Notes under the pieces: model-generated
The model's input: the letters and a program-made list of their open reading frames with translations, nothing else
The model's database searches: none
Told to the model about the DNA's origin: nothing
Program-made: the position numbers and the translations under genes
From: Deltaproteobacteria bacterium HGW-Deltaproteobacteria-15
GTDB lineage: Bacteria; Desulfobacterota; DSM-4660; Desulfatiglandales; HGW-15
Direction: 5' to 3'
Length of the DNA stretch: 49,846 nucleotides
Assembly (NCBI GenBank): GCA_002840535.1
Contig: PHBH01000075.1
Location: forward strand, 1 to 49,846
Part shown: positions 22,860 through 31,506 of the stretch, piece by piece
Layout of the letters: each line of letters opens with the position of its first letter
Position numbering within the stretch: position 1 is the stretch's first letter

Positions 22860-24467
22860 ATGGAAGAGAAGATGTTGCTTTCAACGGCTGACATTCTTAG
22901 AAGGAGCGCAGAGCGTTTTCCCGAGAAGACTGCCCTTGTGGACGGGGAACGCAGGATTGCCTACAGGGAACTCGAAACGATGGCCGAGGGATTGGCAGCC
23001 AGCCTTCAGGCGCTGGGGTATCGGAAGGGGGACAGGGTTGCCATCTACATGAAGAACTCCCTGGAACTCGTGACGGCCTTCTATGCCTTGCAGAAGCTTG
23101 GGGTCATTGTGGCCTGGGTGAACCCCAATTACCGGGTGGCCGAGGCGCGGTTCATCCTGAGCAACTCCCAGGCGAAAGGGGTATTCCTGTTCAGGGAATG
23201 GGAAGGGTATGACTACCTGAGCGCTCTTTTGGAGATGAGAAGCGAGCTTCCTTCCCTGGAGAGAATCTTTGTCGCAGGCGGGGGCCAGGGCAAGGGGGTT
23301 TCCCTCTTTGACGACCTGCTCAAGGGTGGACAGGGCAAGCGGCCCACGACACCGGCGATCGACCCCGAGCACGATCTCTCTATGCTTATCTACACCTCTG
23401 GAACCACCGGAAGGCCCAAAGGGGCCATGATCACCCAAATGCAGGCGGTGGGGGCTGCGCGGCAGTATTCCCTCGGCACTAATGCCGGTCCTGAAGACGT
23501 CTTCATCGGCTTTCTGCCCATGAGCCATTCCTATGGCTGCGGGTCCATTCTGATTCAGCCTCTCCTGCTCGGCTCCACCCTTGTGGTCATGGACAAGTTC
23601 GACCTGAAACGCTGCTTTGATCTTATAGCCCGGGAGCGGGTAACCCTCCAGCTCGGAGCCCCGGCACACTATATTCTGGAGCTCAACCATCCAGAACGGG
23701 CAAACTTCGACCTGAGTTGCCTTCGGGCAGGGCTCATCGCAGGGCAAATCGCGCCGGAGGGGCTTATCGGGAGGGTGCAGAAGGAGATGGGGGTCTATCT
23801 CACGTCCTTCTGGGGAGCCTCGGAGGTGGGTCCCGGTGTCGGTGTCATGTGCCCCTACCCCTCTCCCCTGGAGATCCGGGAGGAATACATCGGTTTGCCT
23901 GTTTCCGGCACAAAGGTGCGCGTGGTGGACCCCGCGACCAGGAAAGAACTCCCTGACGGACAAATCGGTGAGCTGACCCTCTCGGGATGGCATGTGATGA
24001 AGGGCTACTGGAACAACCCGGAGGAGACCGCCAGGCAGGTTGTGGACGGCTGGCTGTTCATGGGGGACCTCGTGTCCAGGGAAAAGGATGGGTACATCCG
24101 GATCTACGGCCGAACCAAGGATCTGATCAACAGGGGCGGGTTCAAGGTTTACGCCTATGAGTTGGAGACGCTCATCGCCGAACATCCCAAGGTTCAGGAG
24201 ATCTGCGTGGTGGCTACCCCGAACCCTGTCCTGGGCGAGAGCATCTGCGCCTGCGTGGTGCCCGCGAAAGGGGAAGCACCGACGCTTGCGGAAATCAGGG
24301 GATTCCTGGGGGACAAGATTGCCTCCTACAAGCTTCCGGACGAGCTCTGCAGCATGGAGAACTTTCCCCGCCTCTCAGGCGGGATGAAGATCAACAAATT
24401 CGGCCAGGGCGGGGTGCGCGAAATGGCCCTCAGGAACGAAAGCCGTGAGCGGCACCGCACACGGTGA
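22860..24467 (+). CDS. AMP-dependent acyl/aryl-CoA ligase
   Basis: ATP-dependent CoA ligase of the ANL superfamily (535 aa), forming an acyl-adenylate and then acyl-CoA. Motifs in order are the P-loop IYTSGTTGRPKGAM (about 177-190), FLPMSHSYG, SFWGASEVGPG, GDLVSREKDGYIRIYGRTKDLINRGGFKVY, and a C-terminal Lys in SGGMKINKFG. The substrate cannot be read from sequence; family neighbours include fatty-acid, cyclohexanecarboxylate and aryl-CoA ligases. GGAGGG precedes the ATG. It is followed by an IclR regulator on the same strand and lies between TRAP genes and a molybdenum hydroxylase operon, consistent with activation of an imported carboxylic acid. Confidence 0.9.
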   Translation: MEEKMLLSTADILRRSAERFPEKTALVDGERRIAYRELETMAEGLAASLQALGYRKGDRVAIYMKNSLELVTAFYALQKLGVIVAWVNPNYRVAEARFILSNSQAKGVFLFREWEGYDYLSALLEMRSELPSLERIFVAGGGQGKGVSLFDDLLKGGQGKRPTTPAIDPEHDLSMLIYTSGTTGRPKGAMITQMQAVGAARQYSLGTNAGPEDVFIGFLPMSHSYGCGSILIQPLLLGSTLVVMDKFDLKRCFDLIARERVTLQLGAPAHYILELNHPERANFDLSCLRAGLIAGQIAPEGLIGRVQKEMGVYLTSFWGASEVGPGVGVMCPYPSPLEIREEYIGLPVSGTKVRVVDPATRKELPDGQIGELTLSGWHVMKGYWNNPEETARQVVDGWLFMGDLVSREKDGYIRIYGRTKDLINRGGFKVYAYELETLIAEHPKVQEICVVATPNPVLGESICACVVPAKGEAPTLAEIRGFLGDKIASYKLPDELCSMENFPRLSGGMKINKFGQGGVREMALRNESRERHRTR

Positions 24468-24522
24468 GCCCAAGCCGGTTTCATCTGTTCACGACCTGGC
24501 TCTTCCGGGCGTCAGGCAGGGA

Positions 24523-25341
24523 ATGCACCATATCGCTTCGTATCGAATCATGAAATCTATGCAAACCTCTCAAAGAGAGTACAAAGTGCAGGCAGTGGAT
24601 CGGGCCCTCGACATCCTGGACTGCTTCAGTTTCCAGAGTCGGGAGCTTTCCCTGGCCGAGATAGCCCACGCAACCGGCCTCAACAAGACTACGGCGAAAC
24701 GACTCATGTCCAATCTCGCCCACCGGGGGTATTTGCTGCAGGATCCGGCCACCAGGAACTACCGTCTCGGGCTGCGTCTTTTTGAACTGGGAGGAATCGT
24801 TTTTTCCTCCTTTTCCCTGCGACAGGCTGCGGCCCCTTCCATGAACCGGCTGCAGAAGGAAACGGGGGCAACCGTCCTTCTCGGAATGATGATGGAGGAC
24901 CAGGTGCTCTATGTCGACAAGCGTGAGGGCCGCGGCATGATCCGCATATCTTCGGATATCGGCTGGCGAAGGCCCGTGCATTATGGAATGCTCGGCCCTG
25001 TTCTTTTGGCATTTATGGACCGGAAAGAGGTAAAAAGGCTGCTCGCCAGAGACCCCCTTCAACAGCACACCCCCTTTTCCATTACCGATGAAAACGCCTT
25101 TAGCCTTCGGCTCGAACAGATTCGGCAAGACGGCTATCTCGTGGAAAGACAGGAGGCTGTGGAAGGAGTGATCGGGATCTCCGGTCCCATTCGGGATTAC
25201 TCTCGCAAAGTCGTAGCAGCCATGGGCATTGTGGTCATGATGGCGAAGAGCCAGAATAAGAACGACATCGATCGCTACATCAAGATGGTCACGGAAGCCT
25301 GCTCCGCGACATCATCCGCCCTTGGCTATCTGAAGATTTAG
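24523..25341 (+). CDS. IclR-family transcriptional regulator
   Basis: About 272 aa. An N-terminal winged helix-turn-helix (VDRALDILDCFSFQSRELSLAEIAHATGLNKTTAKRLM, split here only by reading) is followed by the IclR effector domain with RLGLRLFELGGIV, ATVLLGMMMEDQVLYVDKREG, PVHYGMLGPVLLAFM and the QDGYLVERQEAVEGVIGISGPI block typical of the family. IclR proteins usually control nearby catabolic operons in response to an aromatic or organic acid. The start is uncertain: Met codons at 24523, 24550 and 24559 are possible and the frame is open to 24445; none has a strong ribosome site. Likely targets are the flanking CoA ligases and hydroxylase genes. Confidence 0.88.
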   Translation: MHHIASYRIMKSMQTSQREYKVQAVDRALDILDCFSFQSRELSLAEIAHATGLNKTTAKRLMSNLAHRGYLLQDPATRNYRLGLRLFELGGIVFSSFSLRQAAAPSMNRLQKETGATVLLGMMMEDQVLYVDKREGRGMIRISSDIGWRRPVHYGMLGPVLLAFMDRKEVKRLLARDPLQQHTPFSITDENAFSLRLEQIRQDGYLVERQEAVEGVIGISGPIRDYSRKVVAAMGIVVMMAKSQNKNDIDRYIKMVTEACSATSSALGYLKI

Positions 25342-25453
25342 GAATCCATTTATTACGGAGAGCAGACAAAAGTTTGCATTTATCTCGCAGAGCCCACAGA
25401 GCGCGTTGGTACTTGATCGACGGCAGAACCGAGATGCCGCTTATAGCTCTTGC

Positions 25454-25549
25454 CCCGAAGGGTGAAGCTTGTCCTGTTTTTTTTGAAAGAAACAGGACAA
25501 GCTGGCACTCTTAAGACTCTGCGATCTCTAGCGAAGCGGGTGAGAGAAT
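25454..25549 (-). repeat. Dispersed ~90-bp intergenic repeat, copy B (with a strong hairpin)
   Basis: Reverse complement of the block series at 193-289. Here the core is a perfect 14-bp stem, AGCTTGTCCTGTTT at 25466-25479 against AAACAGGACAAGCT at 25490-25503, with a 10-nt loop. It lies between the IclR gene and the EntE-like ligase gene, so it could also terminate or stabilise transcripts. Confidence 0.7.
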
Positions 25550-25593
25550 CCGGCCGAAAGACATGCGCTCACCACCCATTAAGGAGATTGCAT

Positions 25594-27246
25594 ATGCCGA
25601 TTGAAGGTTTCACACCCTATGGGAAGGAAGAGGTTGAGAAGTACAGCAGCATGAGATGGTGGCTGGGGATGACTTGGGGGGACATCTTTAACAAACATAC
25701 GGATATCTACCCCGACAAAATCGGCCTTGTGGACAGCACGGGCCGCTGGACCAACAGACAACTCCGCCAGACGGTGGATAAGCTGGCCGTCAGTCTCATG
25801 GAACTGGGTATCCAGCCGAAAGAGAGGGTGCTTCTCCAACTGCCGAACTGGCATGAATTCGTCTTCTCTTTCCTGGCCCTCCAGAAAATAGGCGCCATCA
25901 CCGTCATCCTCATCCCACGCCACAATCAGACCGAGATCAACCATATCTGCAAGTTGACGGAGCCCGTGGCCTGGGTGCTGCCCCGACAGTACGGAAAGGT
26001 CGCCTACCAGCCGATCATCGAGGATGTGCTGAAGGAAAATCCGCAGATCCGAAACATCATCCAGGCGAGGGGTCAAAGTGAAAAGGCTTACCATTGCCTG
26101 GAAAAGCTGACGGATCGAGGGGATCTCACGTCCGGGGACGAGAAGGCTCTGGAGAACAGGAGGCCCGACCCGGATGAGGTCTCCCAGATCCTGCCCACGG
26201 GCGGGACCACGGGGCTGCCCAAGGTGAGCCCGCGGACGCACAACTGTTACATGAACAACGTGGAATACCATGGCTATCGCTGGGAAATTACGAGTCAGGA
26301 CACCATCATGGTGGTCACCCCCCTCGGCCATAACCTGAGTGTACACTGGGGCATGGCTGCGGCGCTGTTCTTCCATGCCAAGCTTGTGCTCCTCGATTCG
26401 ACAAAACCGCAGGATATCTGTGAGTGGGTCCAGAGGGAAAGAGTGACGGCGATCCCCACTGTCCCCGCTTTGTTCGCGCGGATTGTGCAAATGGACGACC
26501 TTCACAAATTCGATCTCAGTTCGCTCAAAAAGATCTCCGTTGGCGGCGCCCCGAGCACACCGGAACTCGTCAAGAGCGTCAATGAGAAAATCGGCGCGCA
26601 GTTCGTCAACGGCTTTGGCTCGGTGGAAGGCACCTGCGCCAGCACAAAGCTGGGAGACAGCATCGAGCTCATCTGCGGCAGCGTGGGAAAACCCATCTGC
26701 CCCTATGACGAATTGAAGGTGGTAGACCCATACGACAAGGAAGTAGCCGTCGGCGTGGATGGCGAGCTCGTCTCCAGGGGACCCGGCATTTTTACCGGGT
26801 ACTTCAAAGCGGCCGAGCGGGAGAAGACCTTTACCAGGGACGGCTTTTTCAGAACGGGCGACCAGGCGAGGAAGGATACAGAGGGGAACATCTGGATCAC
26901 GGGCCGCATCAAGGACATCATTATCCGGGGCGGTGAGAATATCAGCGCCGTGGAAATCGAGGGCATGATGAGCGAATATCCGGGCCTCGTGGATTCGGCC
27001 GTGGTCGGGATGCCGGACAGGATTCTCGGGGAGAGGGTATGTGCTTATGTGGTTGTCAAGCCCGGTGCGCAGGTGAGCCTCGAGGGGCTTGTCACCCATC
27101 TGAAGGGAAAGGGCGCCTCGGTGCTCCAGCTTCCCGAGAGGATAGAGATCATCGAGGAGATCCCGATGACCAAGGTGGGAAAAGTAGATAAGAAGTATCT
27201 GAGAGAGGTGATCAAAAGAAAGTTGGAGCAGGAAGGGAAAGAATGA
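25594..27246 (+). CDS. EntE/DhbE-like aryl-adenylate-forming ligase
   Basis: A 550-aa ANL enzyme. The P-loop reads PTGGTTGLPKVSPRTHNCY, close to the (S)GGTTGxPKxIPRTHNDY version of 2,3-dihydroxybenzoate-AMP ligases, rather than the generic TSGTTG. The N-terminus (WGDIFNKHTDIYPDKIGLVD, GRWTNRQLRQTVDKLA) also matches that subgroup. Further blocks are VNGFGSVEG, TGDQARKDTEGNIWITGRIKDIIIRGGENIS and the catalytic Lys in MTKVGKVDKK. No siderophore or carrier-protein genes are near, so it is more likely an aryl-CoA ligase for an aromatic acid. The start at 25594 has AAGGAG 7 nt before it; the open frame upstream (from 25450) is repeat DNA. The Mo-hydroxylase operon follows. Confidence 0.88.
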   Translation: MPIEGFTPYGKEEVEKYSSMRWWLGMTWGDIFNKHTDIYPDKIGLVDSTGRWTNRQLRQTVDKLAVSLMELGIQPKERVLLQLPNWHEFVFSFLALQKIGAITVILIPRHNQTEINHICKLTEPVAWVLPRQYGKVAYQPIIEDVLKENPQIRNIIQARGQSEKAYHCLEKLTDRGDLTSGDEKALENRRPDPDEVSQILPTGGTTGLPKVSPRTHNCYMNNVEYHGYRWEITSQDTIMVVTPLGHNLSVHWGMAAALFFHAKLVLLDSTKPQDICEWVQRERVTAIPTVPALFARIVQMDDLHKFDLSSLKKISVGGAPSTPELVKSVNEKIGAQFVNGFGSVEGTCASTKLGDSIELICGSVGKPICPYDELKVVDPYDKEVAVGVDGELVSRGPGIFTGYFKAAEREKTFTRDGFFRTGDQARKDTEGNIWITGRIKDIIIRGGENISAVEIEGMMSEYPGLVDSAVVGMPDRILGERVCAYVVVKPGAQVSLEGLVTHLKGKGASVLQLPERIEIIEEIPMTKVGKVDKKYLREVIKRKLEQEGKE

Positions 27247-27386
27247 ACGTCGAACATCGAACGTTCAACATCGAGTGCTGAATAGGGGAAAAGAACCGAG
27301 GGACGACCGCTTCGCTCGGACGAGGGACGGAAGAGACAAAAGCAATCGAATGCAGAATGGAGAAAGAAAACCAGAGGAGGGTAGAG

Positions 27387-29672
27387 ATGCACCAGGAAGA
27401 ATATCAGGTTGTAGGTAAGCCTGTAGAGAGAACGGACGGAAGGGTCAAGGCGACGGGCAAAGCCCGTTACGCAGGGGACCTTGTCGCCCCGGGCATGCTC
27501 CACGGCAAGCTTTTGAGGAGTCCCTTTGCCCATGCAAAGATCCTGAACATAGACACAAGCAGGGCAAAAAAGCTGCCGGGCGTTCTTGGAGTGATTACCG
27601 GAAAGGACTTTCCAGGCATCCCGTTCGGCACGAGACCGGACACGCGGGACCAGCTTCCCCTGCCGATCACCAAGGTCCACCATTTCGGCGAGGGTGTCGC
27701 TGCTGTAGCCGCCATAGACGAGGATACGGCTGAAGAAGCCCTCGATCTGATCACGGTAGATTATGAAGAGTTGCCCGTGGTGCTCACTGCCCAGGATGCC
27801 CTGGCCCCCGGAGCGGTCCTGGTGAACGAGTTCTGCAAGAGCAACATCGCCTATGCGTCCGACTTTCGATTCGGAGACCCGGACGCCGGTTTTAAAGAGG
27901 CGGATTACGTGAAGGAGGAAAAGTTCAGCTCGCAGCGCGTTGCCGTCGGTTTCATAGAACCCCATGCCTGCCTTGCTGAAGTGGATGCGACGGGCAGGGT
28001 CCTGCTGCAAGGATCGAAACAGAGCCCTTATCCGACCTGGCGCCACATGTGCAGGGCTCTCGACCTCCCGCTCTCCAAGATGCGGCTCGTCACGCCTTTC
28101 GTGGGCGGCGCATTCTCAGGCAAGCATGACCCGTTTGACGTGGATTTCGCCGCGGTCAAACTCGCTCAGGTAACGAACCGGCCCGTGAAAATCGTATTGA
28201 ACTACGACGAGGTGCTGGCCGGCTACCGGCAGCGGAACGCCATGGATGCCGTGGTGAAGATGGGTATGAAAAAGGACGGCAGGATCACTGCTCTCAAGAC
28301 GGAATGTGTCCTTGAAGGCGGCCCCATCGCAGGCATAGGGCCGTTCAACATCTACTTTTTCGGGGCGTGGCTCAACCTCCCCTACAAAGTGCCGGCCATC
28401 GATTTCCATGGAAAGCTCGTTTACTCCAACAGGGCCCCCTGCGGAACGGTGCGCGGGCAGGAGATCGTGCTCGCACAGTATTGCGTGGATTCCATGCTCG
28501 GCATCATGGCGGAGGATCTCGGTATCGACCAGGTAAAGGTCCGCGCCGTCAATGCCGCCACCGACAACTACACCACTGTAAACGGCATTGTCATCGACGT
28601 GAGCGGCCTGCCCGAATGCATAAAGAAATCGGCCAAGACCATAGGGTGGGAGGAGAGCAGAAAGTCTCGGCCCAAAGGCAGGGGGATCGGTTTCAGCTGC
28701 GCTGCCCATCCTTCGGGCGTACGGCTGGGCGGCCATTTCGGATCATCGGTCCTTCTGAAGCTCCAGGAAGACGGGAAGGTCATCCTGACCCACGGAGGCA
28801 CCGAAATAGGCCAGGGCGCAAACACCGTCTTCTGCCAGATGGCGGCGGAGGTCCTCGGCATTCCCTTTGAGGACGTCATTCAGGGACCGAGCGATTCGGA
28901 CACGGCGATTCTCGATTCCGGCATGTTCTCCGATCGATGCACCTATTGGGACGGAAATGCCACCATTGCAGCAGCCAACGACCTGAAGCGCCAGCTGGCG
29001 GCGATTGCCGCTGAGAAATTGCAGGCCAAACCGGAGGATCTCGTGTTCAAGAACGCCAAGATCTCTGTGGCAGGCCAGCCGGAAAAGGCAATGAAACTCA
29101 TCAACGCAGCGAGAACCGCATACTATGACCTCGGAACGCCTCTCTACGGGAGAGGGTACTGGGCGGCCACGGACATCGACCTCGTCGACTGGAAGACTGG
29201 AAGGGGCAACCTTGCCCATGGGGTCGACTTCATCGCCACTGCAGTGGAAATGGACGTCGATTCGGAAACGGGCAAGGTAACCCTTATAAAAGGCGTGAGC
29301 GGCGACGATGCAGGCCAGCCGATCCACCCTGTCATGCTGGAAGGTCAGGTGAACGGCGGCTCGGCCCACATGACCGGCCACGCACTCATGGAGGAGTCCC
29401 TCTATGACGAAAAGGGCCGGATGCTCAATTACTCCTGGAGAGACTACAAGCAGCCCACGGCGCTCGACACACCGGAGTATATTGTCGACCACATTCATAC
29501 CCACGACCCCTATGGGCCGTTTGGCGCCAAAGGCGCTGGCGAGGCAAGTTCCTGCTCCACCATAGCCGCTATCGCCAACGGGATCTACGATGCCGTCGGA
29601 GTCCGGATCAAGGATCTTCCCATCACCCCCGAGAAGATCCTGGCCGCACTGAAGAGGAAGGAGGGAAAGTGA
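27387..29672 (+). CDS. Molybdenum hydroxylase large subunit (hydroxybenzoyl-CoA reductase/xanthine dehydrogenase family)
   Basis: Molybdopterin-cytosine-dinucleotide-type catalytic subunit, 761 aa. It begins VVGKPVERTDGRVKATGKARYAGD, the normal start of the family, and contains VGGAFSGKHD, APCGTVRGQE, GGTEIGQGANTVFCQMAAEVLG and FGAKGAGEASSC, whose Glu is the catalytic base. The length fits HcrA-like proteins (about 770 aa). It acts with the FAD and 2Fe-2S subunits encoded next. Candidate reactions are reductive dehydroxylation of a hydroxybenzoyl-CoA or hydroxylation of a ring; the neighbouring CoA ligases favour a CoA-thioester substrate. The start at 27387 has GAGGAGG 6 nt upstream. The stop overlaps the next start (TGATG). 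Confidence 0.9.
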   Translation: MHQEEYQVVGKPVERTDGRVKATGKARYAGDLVAPGMLHGKLLRSPFAHAKILNIDTSRAKKLPGVLGVITGKDFPGIPFGTRPDTRDQLPLPITKVHHFGEGVAAVAAIDEDTAEEALDLITVDYEELPVVLTAQDALAPGAVLVNEFCKSNIAYASDFRFGDPDAGFKEADYVKEEKFSSQRVAVGFIEPHACLAEVDATGRVLLQGSKQSPYPTWRHMCRALDLPLSKMRLVTPFVGGAFSGKHDPFDVDFAAVKLAQVTNRPVKIVLNYDEVLAGYRQRNAMDAVVKMGMKKDGRITALKTECVLEGGPIAGIGPFNIYFFGAWLNLPYKVPAIDFHGKLVYSNRAPCGTVRGQEIVLAQYCVDSMLGIMAEDLGIDQVKVRAVNAATDNYTTVNGIVIDVSGLPECIKKSAKTIGWEESRKSRPKGRGIGFSCAAHPSGVRLGGHFGSSVLLKLQEDGKVILTHGGTEIGQGANTVFCQMAAEVLGIPFEDVIQGPSDSDTAILDSGMFSDRCTYWDGNATIAAANDLKRQLAAIAAEKLQAKPEDLVFKNAKISVAGQPEKAMKLINAARTAYYDLGTPLYGRGYWAATDIDLVDWKTGRGNLAHGVDFIATAVEMDVDSETGKVTLIKGVSGDDAGQPIHPVMLEGQVNGGSAHMTGHALMEESLYDEKGRMLNYSWRDYKQPTALDTPEYIVDHIHTHDPYGPFGAKGAGEASSCSTIAAIANGIYDAVGVRIKDLPITPEKILAALKRKEGK

Positions 29673-30559
29673 TGTTTATCAAGAGACTGCCCCGTTTTGA
29701 ATACCATGCCCCCGGTTCCGTTCCAGAGGCCCTGGAACTCCTGTCCCGTTACGGAGGCGCTGCGAAGCTGCTTGCAGGAGGAACGGATCTGGTTCTTGCC
29801 ATGAAGAAGCGAAACGTCACGCCCGCCCATCTGATCAACCTGAAGACCATACCGGGTCTTTCAGGCATCGAGGCCGACGGAGAAGGCGTTACCATTGGCG
29901 CACTGACCACGATCGCCGAGATAGAGCGCTCATCCGTGATCAGGGAGACGTATACTGCGCTCTGGGATGCCGCCCTCGTCATGGCCTCTCCCCAGGTGAG
30001 AACCCTCGCTACCATCGGTGGAAACCTCGTGAGTTCCGTTCCTTCGGCCGACACCGCCCCGCCGCTTATGGTCCTCTCTGCCCAGGCCAGGATTACCGGT
30101 CCGGCCGGTGAGCGCACCTGCCCTGTTGAAGATCTCTTTGCCGGTCCTTCCTCCTGTGCTCTTGCCGCCGACGATATTCTTACCGGCATCAGAATCCCTA
30201 TCCCGAAGGGAAGGGGAGTTTATCTGAAATCCATGCGCCGCGCGGCGCTCGATCTGGCTCTGGCAGGAGTGGCGGCTTACCTTGCGTGCGATGGAGGCAA
30301 GGTCTGCACCGATGTGAAGATTGCCCTGGGCGCCGTGGCCCCCACCCCGATCAGGGCCGCCGCCGCGGAAAAGGTTGTCCTGGGCAAGGTGCTCACCGAA
30401 GAACTGTCCGCCGAGGCAGGAAAGGTGTCGGCCACTGTCTGCAGACCCATCACCGATGTGCGGGCAACTCAGGAGTACCGCTGCAGCCTGGTGGAGGTGC
30501 TCACCAAACGGGCTCTGCTTCAGGCCCTGAACAGATTGAACCAAGGAGGAGTCCAGTGA
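29672..30559 (+). CDS. Molybdenum hydroxylase FAD-binding subunit
   Basis: FAD-binding medium subunit of 295 aa. LLAGGTDLVLAMK is the FAD pyrophosphate motif and TIGGNLVSSVPSADTAPPLMVL the second FAD loop; DDILTGIRIP and the CO-dehydrogenase-flavoprotein C-terminal region follow. It passes electrons between the iron-sulfur subunit and an external carrier. In 4-hydroxybenzoyl-CoA reductase the corresponding subunit has an extra ~40-residue loop with a 4Fe-4S cluster; here the region after SADTAPPLM has no insertion and no Cys cluster, so this enzyme resembles ordinary xanthine-dehydrogenase-type subunits. The ATG overlaps the upstream stop; a GTG at 29669 is an alternative start. Confidence 0.9.
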   Translation: MFIKRLPRFEYHAPGSVPEALELLSRYGGAAKLLAGGTDLVLAMKKRNVTPAHLINLKTIPGLSGIEADGEGVTIGALTTIAEIERSSVIRETYTALWDAALVMASPQVRTLATIGGNLVSSVPSADTAPPLMVLSAQARITGPAGERTCPVEDLFAGPSSCALAADDILTGIRIPIPKGRGVYLKSMRRAALDLALAGVAAYLACDGGKVCTDVKIALGAVAPTPIRAAAAEKVVLGKVLTEELSAEAGKVSATVCRPITDVRATQEYRCSLVEVLTKRALLQALNRLNQGGVQ

Positions 30560-31032
30560 AAGCACTCATGGATCTGACCCTTACGGTCAACAACATTACC
30601 TATACGATCGCCGTTGAACCGAATCTCACCCTTACTGACGTTCTTCGGGACAAGCTGGGGCTCACCGGGACCAAGAAGTCCTGCAACGAAGGAGAATGTG
30701 GGGCCTGCACGGTTCTCATGGACGGAAAGCCTGTGGCGTCCTGTCTGGTTCTGGCCATGGATGCCCAGAACAGGAATATCACCACCATCGAGGGATTGGC
30801 CGACGGCGAGAAGCTCCATCCCCTTCAGGAGTCTTTTGTGAAACACGGCGGAATCCAGTGCGGCTACTGCACCCCCGGCATGATCATGTCTGCCAAGGCC
30901 CTTCTCGATGAAAATCCCGACCCGACCGCTTTGGAGGTCCGTAAAGCCATCTCCGGGAATCTCTGCCGGTGCACCGGGTATCAGCAGATCGCCGACTCCA
31001 TTCTGGCTGCGGCCAAGGCGATGAAGAGATGA
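30556..31032 (+). CDS. Molybdenum hydroxylase [2Fe-2S] subunit
   Basis: Small iron-sulfur subunit of 158 aa with two 2Fe-2S sites: the plant-ferredoxin type Cys43, Cys48, Cys51, Cys63 (SCNEGECGACTVLMDG...SC) and the helical type Cys102, Cys105, Cys137, Cys139 (QCGYCTPGM and NLCRCTGYQ). All eight ligands are present. The frame is open far upstream, but GTG at 30556 is preferred because AGGAGGA lies just before it and it overlaps the stop of the FAD subunit; ATG at 30568 is the alternative. Gene order large-medium-small with overlaps indicates one operon. Confidence 0.93.
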   Translation: MKALMDLTLTVNNITYTIAVEPNLTLTDVLRDKLGLTGTKKSCNEGECGACTVLMDGKPVASCLVLAMDAQNRNITTIEGLADGEKLHPLQESFVKHGGIQCGYCTPGMIMSAKALLDENPDPTALEVRKAISGNLCRCTGYQQIADSILAAAKAMKR

Positions 31033-31076
31033 GTGATGAGACGATGCGTGTTCCAAGAAGCTCATATGAGGCTTAA

Positions 31077-31361
31077 TTGAAGATCAATCTCAAATCCAAT
31101 TTCCTGCTTCTTGGGGATGCGGATATCGACAGCATGGAGTTTGACTCTTCTGAAATTACGCTGCGTGAGCTTCTTGACACCATCACCCGACGCGCCACCA
31201 ATTCTCCCGGGTTTCTGAATCGCGACGGAACCGATCTGAACAGTGGTTGGGTCATCGAAATTGAAGGACGTTCTTTCGATATGTGCGAAAAGGGGATCAA
31301 CACCATGCTGAAAGACGGAGCCAGCGTAGTCATCAACATCGAGATGCTCGGAGGAGGATAG
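31077..31361 (+). CDS. MoaD/ThiS-like sulfur-carrier-type protein
   Basis: A 94-aa ubiquitin-like protein starting MKINLKSNFLLLGDADIDSM, with TLRELLDTITRRA in the first helix and LKDGASVVINIEMLGGG at the C-terminus. The terminal Gly-Gly is the feature through which MoaD/ThiS proteins carry sulfur as a thiocarboxylate. It begins with TTG (31077) behind GAGG. Position directly after a molybdenum hydroxylase operon suggests a role in molybdopterin synthesis or in sulfuration of the Mo centre. No MoaE or adenylyltransferase partner is nearby. Residues 45-70 include GTDLNSGWVIEIEGRSFDMC, which is not typical MoaD, so another role remains possible. Confidence 0.75.
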   Translation: MKINLKSNFLLLGDADIDSMEFDSSEITLRELLDTITRRATNSPGFLNRDGTDLNSGWVIEIEGRSFDMCEKGINTMLKDGASVVINIEMLGGG

Positions 31362-31506
31362 AGAACCATTTAGAATGAGCCCGATAAGAAACTGCAACAC
31401 TGATTTACGTCCGCCTGGTTAAAGAAGCACGTGCGGAGATGTCCTCCGCTCTAAGCTATCTGAAGAGCCTGCTTCAGATCGAATCTCAACCAAGAGGAGG
31501 GAAGAA

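Noticed and set aside
22881..24185. Long open frame antisense to the CoA ligase
   Set aside because: No recognisable domain; its length follows from codon bias of the sense gene. The same holds for long antisense frames over 19242-20690, 25579-27099, 33166-34629 and 47184-48794.
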